Assembly (NCBI GenBank): GCA_905178155.1
Contig: CAJINV010000002.1
Coordinates: 7,284,743 to 7,348,742, forward strand
Direction of reading: 5' to 3'
DNA: 64,000 nt
Source of the DNA: Amoebophrya sp. A120
Taxonomy: Eukaryota > Sar > Dinophyceae > Syndiniales > Amoebophryaceae
The position numbers and the translations under genes were made by a program. The notes under the pieces are model-generated. The model was given only the letters and a program-made list of their open reading frames with translations. It did no database searches and had not been told where the DNA came from. This document shows positions 55,993-64,000 of this stretch, piece after piece. Every line of letters starts with the position of its first letter. The stretch's first letter is position 1.

Positions 55993-58393
55993 ATGATGTG
56001 CAAGCTCCTTTCATCCTCCACCCCTGTTTTGGGTGGCTTGCTCCTCTGGACGATGGTTTCGCCCGCAGCTGCGGCTTCCAACGCTGTGGCGTGGGACCAG
56101 CTGTTCCAGAACTCCGCCAATCGCAAACTGGATGCGGCCGTCAACGATACCATCACCTTCAACTGGGGAGCAAGCGCGAATGATGTCATGAAGTTGGACG
56201 CCTGCGATGGTAAGTACTTCATTATGCACTACATGGTGGTCATGGTCCTGATCCTCTGCATCCTCGACGAGAGGTGAACTACGTAAGTAGACACATACAC
56301 ATTTCCATTGTCCTCGTCGGTCGTCACTTTTCATGGATCACAACTGTGACTTTGTTTATCGCTTGGTTGCAGCGCTGTCTAAACCTTTTCCTTTCCAGGT
56401 ACCTTCTATGTGTATCCAGAGCCGGACGACGCCAGTGCTCTGTGCGTGAATACAACGGGGACGGTTGTCGCGACGCAAACGCAAAGCGGGTACGTCTACA
56501 CGGTTTCTGCCGCGGACAATGATGAATTTCTCTGCTTCATCGCCTAAGCAAAGCCAACAAAGTTGAGCTCCTTCACCTCAGTTCGGCAAGCCGGTTGCCC
56601 TTCGTGAAGTGAAGCGCCTCAACTCAGGCCATTTTTGTAAAAAAACCCGCCCCCGACTGCGAGGCGGCTCGAGGAGAGACAAACGACACGGCCCCACGTG
56701 GCTACCAGCATAGGCAGGCTCCTCCAGCTTCGGCCTCTGGGGCAGGTAGGTCTGCAAGGGTTGAGCGGCCTCAGCTCAGAAGGGGGTGATGGGTTTTGCC
56801 TTCAAAGCTGCGCCTCGGCTCTGGCCATTTAGAAGAAAGCAGCGGGAGGGCCGGGACCGTTTCCGGGTTGGGACGAGGGGCGCCTGGGTTCCGAAGAATG
56901 TGGCGTAGGTTTGGAAGGAGGGGGTCCGGGCTCCAGATGAGGACACTTGGGCTGTGGAAGAAGTGGTCTGGGTTCCGCGTGAAGGGGGCCGGGGCCCACA
57001 GGAGAAGACCTGGCTCAGGGGGGAGGCGGCTGAACTTGTAGAGGAGGTGGTCTGGGTTGGGAAGGAGAAGGCTCGGGCTCCGGGGGAGGTAGGGGGGTTT
57101 GGGGGAGGAGGTAGTTGGGGTTTCTGCTGGTGCTAGTGCAAACTGTTGGGGATGAATCGTTTTCGTTTTGGATTTGCGTTCGACTCTTCCGGCTACACCT
57201 TGCAATGAGTCCAGGCAGGGACTCCTTGCAAGGACTCCTTCCAAGGAGTCCAATAAAATTACGCACTTGAATTTATTGCCATCGGGGGAAGCGAAAAAAA
57301 GAGTCCTTCTGGGGACTCTTTTCGAGGACTCTTATTCGAGAACTTTAAACTTACGCACATGGTCTCACACATGAATTTCCCAGAGTTCTGAAAGGAAGCG
57401 TGCGCGCTTCTTTCTGAATTCCAGAAATTCACTTCTCAGCAATTGGCTTCCTTTCTGCCGAACGTCTCTCGCCAACGTTTCGGATTGTGTTGTCGAGTCA
57501 AATCCCCATGAGGCGTCTCGCCTTCAGGGCGAGCTGCCTTCTGCGGGTCCGATCTTGGAAACCCAGCGCTCCGGAACTTCTTGGCTTCAGAAGCTTCGGA
57601 GCCCCGTCGCCCACTCAGCGCAATAGACAAGCGAGCCAGCTCCGGCATTCGGGGATCACCCGGCTCCGGATCGGGGGCCGGCTTGTTCGAGGTCGACACA
57701 CGTGAATTTCTCAGGCTCTGAAAGAAAAACGGCGTTTTTCTTTCAGGGCCTGAGAAATTCACGTGCGTCGAATTTGTTAGCTTCAGAAGCTCAAAGCCCT
57801 GGTGGCCAACTCATGGTCTAGGCAATGGAGCTAACCCCGGCTTTCGGGGATCACGCGGCTCCGGATCGGGGGCCGGCTTGTTCGAAGTCCACAAAAGAGA
57901 AGCTCCAGAGTTCTGGAAGAAAAACGGCGCGCATCTTTCAGAGTTCTAGAAGCCCCCTTTTCGGGGCCTTGTTGACTTTGATAGCTGAATGGGGTTCGCC
58001 GGGGCCGGGCTTTGGGCGCGTGTTATGAGATTCGCAGAGGGTTTCGAAGTTTGAGAATTTTTTTTTTTCAGAGATGGACTCTCACATGAATTTCCGAGAG
58101 CCTATAGGTACGTCTACACGGTTTCTGCCGCGGACAAGGATGAATTTCTCTGCTTCATCACTACGAAAGGAGCCAGCACCTACCGTTCCCACTGCCAGAA
58201 CGGGCAGCACCTGACCGTGAAAGTGGGCAGCCCGACCATGCCGGTGACCACCACTACGACCACTACTGCCACGCCGGCGGCACCCAGCAGTGGTGGTGTT
58301 GGAAAGTATTCACGACCCATCGCGTTTAGTACGATGGGTAGCTGCATTGCCATGGTGATGATCGCGATGTCCCATATGCTTTTTTTGTCGTAG
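55993..58393 (+). CDS. Secreted stellacyanin-like cupredoxin, probably GPI- or membrane-anchored
   Basis: Join 55993-56209, 56399-56489, 58108-58393: 594 nt, 197 residues. It starts with a signal peptide (LGGLLLWTMVSPAAAAS). Cupredoxin strands follow: NDTITFNWGASANDVMKL, TFYVYPEPDD, YVYTVSAADKDEFLCF, and SHCQNGQHLTVKV. In plant phytocyanins the copper ligands are His (HDV), Cys, His and Met/Gln. Here Cys, His and Gln are in place (LC, SH, GQ) but the first His is Asn (NDV), so copper binding is uncertain. A Thr-rich linker and a C-terminal hydrophobic tail (MGSCIAMVMIAMSHMLFLS) suggest a surface anchor. Intron 1 is GTAAGT...CCAG. Intron 2 (1618 bp) begins with a 52-bp copy of the start of exon 3. 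Reading straight through exon 2 instead would end at a TAA at 56546-56548. Confidence 0.85.
56490..56541 (+). repeat. 52-bp duplication, copy 1 (intronic)
   Basis: GTACGTCTACACGGTTTCTG onward, identical to 58108-58159 except one base (AAT/AAG). It begins exactly at the intron donor and supplies the GTACGT. Confidence 0.95.
57372..57431. repeat. Imperfect inverted repeat (about 28-bp arms)
   Basis: TGAATTTCCCAGAGTTCTGA... pairs with ...TCTGAATTCCAGAAATTCA around a GCGTGCGCGC centre, within intron 2 of the cupredoxin gene. Confidence 0.8.
57651..57695. repeat. Direct repeat copy 1 in cupredoxin intron 2
   Basis: GGGGATCACCCGGCTCCGGA followed by TCGGGGGCCGGCTTGTTCGA; repeated at 57846-57889 with two or three differences. 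Confidence 0.9.
57699..57765. repeat. Long near-perfect inverted repeat (33-bp arms)
   Basis: CACGTGAATTTCTCAGGCTC ... CGAGAAAAACG-type left arm pairs with GCGTTTTTCTTTCAGGGCCT...CACGTG with almost no loop. It would form a strong hairpin or cruciform inside the intron. Confidence 0.92.
57846..57889. repeat. Direct repeat copy 2 in cupredoxin intron 2
   Basis: GGGGATCACGCGGCTCCGGA followed by TCGGGGGCCGGCTTGTTCGA; second copy of 57651-57695. Another weak hairpin follows it, as after copy 1. Confidence 0.9.
58108..58159 (+). repeat. 52-bp duplication, copy 2 (start of coding exon 3)
   Basis: Exonic partner of 56490-56541. It is preceded by the CTATAG acceptor and encodes YVYTVSAADKDEFLCFI. 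Confidence 0.95.
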
Positions 58394-59438
58394 GTCTCGC
58401 GGGTTATCATGTAAATGATAAAAATTGGGATTATAGTAGTTGTGTATGTGTTGGTGTTGCCGGTGAAAGACGCAAAAAGAAAAACCAAAAAAGGCTGGGA
58501 AATAAAAGCCTAAGCCAGCGCTGTCCATAATGGCGAAATACGATTTTTGAAAACCAAGAACAGAGTGCAAAACCTCTTCGTCTGATCATTTGCACAAGAG
58601 CTTCTAATTCTATGCCTATCGAGTGCATGACAGCGGACTCGGAAACGTTGATCCTATTCGTGTTCGCAAATTTTTTTCTGCTTGTTCTATAAAATAACTG
58701 ATGATCTTCAAAAGAATCTGATCCGCGTTTCTTGTTCTCTGTATTGCAGGAGTAGACTGTATGCATGCATAATTACATCTGTTCCTTCCACCATGTGCCA
58801 TCGAAGCCACTGCTTCATCTACAAGAACTTCTTGCCCAGAAAGATCCCCTGGTTCCTGTTCGGATCTTTTCTTTTTTCGCCCATCGAAATCACGATCGTT
58901 CTCTGTTCGCATGACACAGATCTTGTGCACCGGAGCGAAGTTTCAAATGATCATGAAAAAACGAACCCGTTTGAAGAAAATCAGATGAAGTGAGAGGTCC
59001 TGTGGGTGGTAAGATCTATCATAAACCGATGGCTGCCGATGGTAAAATCATATCTATCATGAGCGCAGCTTGACCTCGTGCCTACGAAGGCACAACAAAT
59101 AAAGATATTGTAATGGTCTTTTCATGGTCATCTCCGTCTGCGACTACGACAACTGTATACATGTCCTTGTTATTCTTATTTCGCTTCGTTCAGGTTTTTC
59201 TTTTTGCTGATGTGGTTGAGTGCGCCGCCACCTTCCACCGATTTCATCTTTACCGCTAGAGTTTTTCTCTTTTTGTTGTAAATCACTTTAGTGCAGCGAT
59301 TATATCGCATTTTTTTGATATTGCGAAATAGAACCAAGTACGTTGAAATTAATCGTACAAAACTTGTTTATGTTTACGTACTTTTTTGTATAGCGACGCA
59401 ATTTTTCTAGCAAATTTTCACTTTTTTCCAAGCGAACC
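58394..59438. other. Intergenic, no gene recognised
   Basis: AT-rich gap before the ABCA gene. The short frames have no domain. No RNA gene or introner was seen. Confidence 0.5.
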
Positions 59439-62400
59439 ATGAACGGCGCACACATGGAGGCTGCTCATCCGGCTGTTGGCCCCCCTGGTCAACCGGGAAC
59501 TACGCCCGGTGTGCCACCAGGTCAGCATCGGATTGAACACCACACCAGTATGACGTTCAAAAAAACAAACGAAGACCCCAGCAGGTACCATTTCCACCTT
59601 CTGATGAAAAAGAACCTCGACATTCACTGGAAAAACGGGAAATGGAAGCAGTTTCTGTGCATTTTCATCATGGTCCTGTGGTTCGGCGGGGCTGATCGAT
59701 TTTTCGAGATTCTCCGGACCAAAAAGTATGACACAGTAAAGCCCGGCGCGTTAAATGGATTCGATATTATACTTGATGAGGACACGCCTCTTGACGCGAA
59801 CTACGTTCATGTCAGCCGTTTCGCGGATCCTAACACACCCATCGCTGGCGAGAAGTTTCCGGGCTTGACCATGTTCTTTGCCTGCATCGGCGCACTGATA
59901 GGCATGTACACGGCAGTGTTCCTCCCGCTCACTTTTGTCTACCGGGTTTTCGGGTCGCAGATTTTCGGGGAGAAGGAAACCAAGTTGATGGAGATGCAGT
60001 TTGTCTACGGACTCAGCAAGGGCAAATATTGGCTCGCCAACCTGGTCTTCTTCACGATCGTGCTCGGGAGCACGTTTCTGATCGCGCACAATTTTCTGTT
60101 CACCATCTTTCTGACCATCGGCACGCAGGGCAATCTGCCGAAGTTTTGGACCAGCGGGGAACTCCTCTCTCTCGGGTACTTTCTACAGCCGCTCTTTCCG
60201 GTCGTCGCGGCGCTGCTGCTCGGCTCCACGCTCGCGGTCTCCTTCGAGAAGAAGGAGGCCTTCGAGGGGCTGTTGAACTCGCTCTCGGGCCTCGGCGCCC
60301 TGGCCTGCCTGGGTTTGTGGGCGTTGATGGAACTGTTTTTCCCCACGCGGACCTCCTTTTTCGCCACCGCCGCGAAGGGTTTGTTCTACGGCGATGAGGC
60401 CAGTGACGCGCCGACCGACTGTCCGGACTACAGTCTGAGCTCCCTGAATCTGCTCGGGTCCCTCCTCCTCGGCATCGTGATCCCGGGATTCAGTTACGCC
60501 CGGATTCTCCTGCGGGGCCTGCAGCTCAAAGTCGTGCTCATTCTGCTCAAGACTGTCTACCCTGACGGTATTCCTGACACGGGGTACACGAACTACGCCT
60601 TCTGGGGGTGCGCGGTCCGCAACGACCCGAGACCGCCCTTCTATCCGTTGGCGCGGGTGTTCAAGCGCTTCGATCCGGTGAACAATCCCGCGTCTCAGCG
60701 AGTGCTTTTGACGAGGGAACATGAGCAGTGGCTCATCGACGAAATGAACGAGAACAGCGGAGCAACTTTCCTGGCGAAGACGCTGCCGTTTGCCGACTAC
60801 GTGCTGCCGATTCTTTTGGAATACACGGGTTTGATCCTCAACGTAATCTTCTGGGCCTTGATGCTGTATTGGCGCGAGACCGCGCGGCACAAAGCGGAAG
60901 AGGGAGAAGTCGCCGCTGCAGTTTCTTTGGCCGCTCAGCAGGGTGGAAGACCATATGGCCCTTCGGCCACGATGACATCAAGCAAGCCGGCGTTGCAGTT
61001 GATGCAACTGACGAAGACGTTCAAGCGGGGCAACTTTGGGCAACAGACGATCACCGCAAACCGCGGTCTCACCTTCGACATTCACCGCGGTGAAATTTTC
61101 GGGCTGCTCGGCCACAACGGCGCGGGCAAAACGACCTTGATCTCGCAGCTTACCGGCATGATTCCCTGTACGAGCGGAAACGCCTTCGTGAACGGGTACA
61201 GCATCCGGAACAGCGAGGACATCACGCAAGTCCGGCAAAGCATTGCTATCAAATGCAAATATGTCTGGGTCTGGAAACTTGTAATGTTGAATTGGCGAGA
61301 CTGAAATACTTTCCAATGCAGCCAAGCATGACAAGTTTGCAGAGCACTTCCTCATGCGCGGTCCGCATGAGAGACACCAGGGCTTTTGTATTACAAAAAG
61401 GGGCATCCTCTTGCTAGTAGTCATGCAATACAGATTTTACAGGAGTGTAGGACTAGCATTACAAGTTCCATAGTAGTTCCAGACCCAGACATATTTGCAA
61501 TGCATAATCGCCTTATGCCCGCAATACAACCCGATGTGGGAGGTCTACACGCTGCAGCAGCACGTGGAATTTTTCGCGCGCCTGCGCGGAATCTCTGATG
61601 CGGACATTGAGCCGACCATCGACAAGTACGCGGCGTTGCTCGGCTTGAGCGACAAACTGGACACACTGTGCGCCCAGCTGTCCGGTGGCCAGAAGCGGCG
61701 GCTCTGGGTGATGTGTGCGCTACTAGGGCATGCGCCGGTGGTAATTCTGGACGAGCCAACCTCCGGCATGGACCCCCAGGCGCGGCGGGACTTCTGGGTG
61801 CTGCTGAAGAAGATTGCGAAGGAGGAGGGGCGGTGTATCCTGTTCTCGACCCATTACCTCGAGGAGGCCGATCTCCTCGCGGACCGCAAGGCGATTCTCG
61901 CCGCGGGAAAACTGGCGGCGATCGGGACCAGCCAGCAGCTGAAGCGCGAGTTTGGCAACGGATTCTGGATCCAGGCCGTCGTCGATAAAGCAAAGTGCCA
62001 TGACCGAACTTTGGCGAGGAAGATTCTAGGCGAAGACCTGAAAAAGGTCGTGGAGAACTGCTTGACTGAGGACCACCTCCAAGTCCAAACGGGTTCTTTG
62101 GAGGGTCGACGTGGGGTTGAAGCCGTGAAGCACAGCCTTGGTACACGACCAACCGTCGAGACCAAGAATCCAAAGGTGTCCGATTTCTACCTGGCGTACA
62201 ACATTTCCTGGGCGCAAATGCACAAGATGGGCGACATTTTGGACCAGTTAAACCAGCACGTGCAACAGTCGCCGCACTTGCGAGATCTCGGCATCGAATT
62301 TTCCGTCGAGCAGACCACACTCGAGGAAGTTTTCAGCTTGGCGGGCGAAAAGGCGGAGCTTGAGGTGTTGAAGCTGGAAGCAGCCGCGGAGGAAAAAACA

Positions 62401-64000
62401 GGAAGTACATCTTCAGAACAAGTTCACAAATCTGTGGAGGAGCAGCTTGAAGCGAAGAAGTTACAGAAGAAGAAGGACGAGTTTCTTTCCAAACAGCCCC
62501 TGCGGAAGCGAACCTTGGCGTTTTTCCAGCAAGTCGCGGCGATCTACCGCTTTCGCGTCTGCGGAGAGCTGTGGAAAAAGTTCGGCAGCTATATGAGCAT
62601 CGGGATTTTTCTTACCGCGTTTCTCGTGTTATCCTATCAGGTGAAACCCGAGGTCGATAAGGACCTGCCCGGCATGTGGGTCAGCATTTTCAGCCTCTGG
62701 CTTTCCTCTATCATGGTCGCGACGCTCCCCTTCCAGTTGTTCGGAATGAATTTGACCCGGAACATTTACGACAAGGAGAACAAGGAGGGCCTGCTATCCT
62801 GAGTAAAAACGTCCCCACACCAGAGTTGTCATGCAAATCTGCATGGCAAAAGAGTTTGTCATGCGGAGCGCCATGAGAGGCATTTTATAGTCGTGCTTTG
62901 GAATTTGTGATGCTACAATCGGCATGATATACTGGATCTGTGATGCTGCTGAGCTACCTAATCAGGATTACACTACGAGGAGAAACCTGTCATGCCAAAC
63001 GACCAAAGCTGGGCGATTTGTCTAGCAGATTCCCCATCTTGACTCTGGTGTGGGGACGTTTTTACAAATGATACCTGCTCCGGCACCTCACCATGCACGG
63101 GATGAAGCGGAGTGCGTTCCATTTCGGGTCGTTTCTCTCCTTCTTCACCTTTCCAACGGGCTTCGCCTATGCAATACAAATTTCCCGTACATGTACAAAA
63201 TGCATCACAAATTTCGCCAACTTGGAGCATGCCACTTGTCATGCTGAATAGCCTTCAGCGCTAGTTTTGTCATGCGGAGCCAGCATTCGTACGTGTACGG
63301 GAAATTTACTGTGAATATCGCCTGGGTCCTGTACACGATCTTTCTGATGATGATCTTCTCCTCCGTCTTCGCATCCTCGACCGCGATCGGGACGGTGTTC
63401 GTGTTCCTGTTCGCCTTCGTCGTGCCCGTCACGAACATCCTGCTCCCGATGTTCCTGGGCCTCACCTGCAGCAACGCCCTGTGGGTGATCTACATCGTGG
63501 TCAGCTACGCGGTGGCTTTCCTGCCACAGATGATCTACGGCATCGTGCGAGGGACGAGTAACCAGGAGATGTGGAACCCCACTTTTGATTGTAGAATGAC
63601 GGAAATGTTTCTCTCCAGCCACGCCCAGGCGTATGACACCAAAAAGAGCGTAATACGTAACGGAATTTTCATTTTGCATAAAGTATTGCATATGCATCAG
63701 AATTCATTGCACAAATTTGTATTTACTCAACATGCATGGTAGAGAAAATTAAAATTTTAACTTGATCTTGCTATGCATGACTACAATGCTTCAAAACTGT
63801 TTAACGTTAGCGCTTCTTTTTTTGGTTGATAAGGCGGCTGGCTTGGATATGCTGTTCTCGTTCGGCGTGCCTGATTGGTTCAACGCGATCTGGTTTGTCC
63901 TTGGCCTGTTCTTCCCCCCGGTCGCCGCATCAAGGGCGTTTACCGCACTGTACAAACTTTGGACGTATGACAAAGCGCAGGCCGTAATCCACTTCGCGAC
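59439..64000 (+). CDS. ABCA-type full-size ABC transporter (3' partial)
   Basis: Join 59439-61246, 61512-62794, 63079-63167, 63323-63649, 63834->64000. Membrane domain 1 begins with one helix near residue 70 (QFLCIFIMVLWFGGADRF), then a loop and a multi-helix block. Nucleotide-binding domain 1: Walker A GHNGAGKTT (about residue 558), Q-loop CPQYNPMWE, signature LSGGQKRR (about 659), Walker B VVILDEPTSGMDP, switch His in STHYLEEAD. A charged regulatory-type linker and membrane domain 2 (LSYQVKP; long hydrophobic helices to 63580) follow. NBD2 would lie beyond the window. Order TMD-NBD-TMD and the CPQ.N..WE.LT-type Q-loop are typical of subfamily A lipid exporters; substrate unknown. Three introners of three different families interrupt it, and the fourth intron (63650-63833) is GTAATA...AAG. 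Confidence 0.93.
61247..61506 (-). mobile_element. Introner, family I copy 7 (260 bp), target duplication ATTGC/ATCGC
   Basis: Ends TATCAAATGCAAATATGTCT and its complement, ending TTGCAATGCATA. ATTGC at 61242-61246, ATCGC at 61507-61511. Removal restores VRQSIA-LCPQYNPMWE, the invariant Q-loop of NBD1. The most diverged family I copy, in interior and right end. Confidence 0.92.
62795..63073. mobile_element. Introner, family IV (279 bp), target duplication CCTGC
   Basis: Ends TATCCTGAGTAAAAACGTCC (then CCACACCAGAGT) and the complement, ending TTACAAATGATA. CCTGC at 62790-62794 and 63074-63078. Removal restores NKEGLL-RHLTMHGMKRSAF in membrane domain 2. TTGTCATGC occurs inside more than once. 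Confidence 0.92.
63168..63317. mobile_element. Introner, family V (150 bp), target duplication TCGCC
   Basis: Ends TATGCAATACAAATTTCCCG (then TACATGTAC) and the complement, ending AAATTTACTGTGAATA. TCGCC at 63163-63167 and 63318-63322. Removal restores FPTGFA-WVLYTIFLMM. It lies only 89 coding bases after the family IV element. Confidence 0.92.
63650..63833 (+). other. GT-AG intron, possibly a decayed family II-like introner
   Basis: GTAATA donor and GATAAG acceptor; the join reads YDTKKS-AAGLDMLFSFG. It has no matching terminal repeats or target duplication. However, interior segments (ATTCATTGCACAAATTTGTA...CTCAACATGCATG and GCATGACTACAATG) resemble the interior of the family II copies at 28218 and 41437. 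Confidence 0.55.

Noticed and set aside
56493-56548. Reading the cupredoxin exon through to TAA at 56546 as the true C-terminus
   Set aside because: It would lose the HC..GQ ligand strand and the anchor that follow in frame from 58108; GTACGT...CTATAG splicing restores a complete family-like protein.
1-64000. tRNA, rRNA, snRNA or spliced-leader genes
   Set aside because: No cloverleaf-like or conserved RNA segment, and no dinoflagellate spliced-leader sequence, was found by eye. A covariance-model search would be needed to exclude them.

Overview
Organism. This is nuclear DNA of a eukaryote: intron-containing genes, long Ser/Thr/Gly/Gln/His-rich low-complexity proteins, and animal/protist-type families (full-size ABCA transporter, MYG1, J-domain, CCCH finger, stellacyanin-like cupredoxin). 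All eleven gene models lie on the + strand, and many introns are short inverted-repeat elements flanked by 5-bp target duplications (introners). Co-directional genes plus abundant introners best fit a dinoflagellate-lineage parasite of the Amoebophrya/Syndiniales type. That assignment is inference from memory of the group, not a database match.

Layout. (1) <1-7552: 5'-partial, very large low-complexity protein with a RING-like zinc finger. (2) 9011-10990: CCCH finger plus SAM-methyltransferase-like protein. (3) 11876-15707: MYG1-family nuclease, three exons, with a 2.35-kb intron full of palindromic minisatellite. (4) 18995-31196: a 13-exon gene for a 3174-residue J-domain protein with membrane-like segments. 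(5) 34428-39722: intronless 1764-residue protein of unknown function. (6) 40411-44763: coiled-coil protein with His-rich blocks. (7) 45668-47521: protein with a possible PH-like fold. (8) 48284-53445: 1504-residue helical protein. (9) 54343-55350: unknown 335-residue protein. (10) 55993-58393: secreted cupredoxin-like protein whose second intron begins with a copy of the following exon. (11) 59439->64000: ABCA transporter, 3'-partial. The gaps, notably 15.7-19.0 kb and 31.2-34.4 kb, are AT-richer and show no convincing gene.

Main result. Thirteen elements of 149-323 bp interrupt coding sequence in genes 1, 4, 6, 8 and 11. All start TAT and end ATA, have long terminal inverted repeats, and are flanked by a 5-bp duplication. 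In every case removing the element plus one duplication copy restores a sensible reading frame. They fall into five terminal-repeat families: one with 7 copies in both orientations, one with 3, and three singletons. Ordinary GT-AG introns occur alongside them. A second mode of intron birth is visible in the cupredoxin gene, where a 52-bp exon duplication supplies the splice donor.

Limits. Exon joins were chosen by frame and splice motifs read by eye. No transcript, homology search or structure prediction was available. Low-complexity proteins without a recognised domain are left unnamed.
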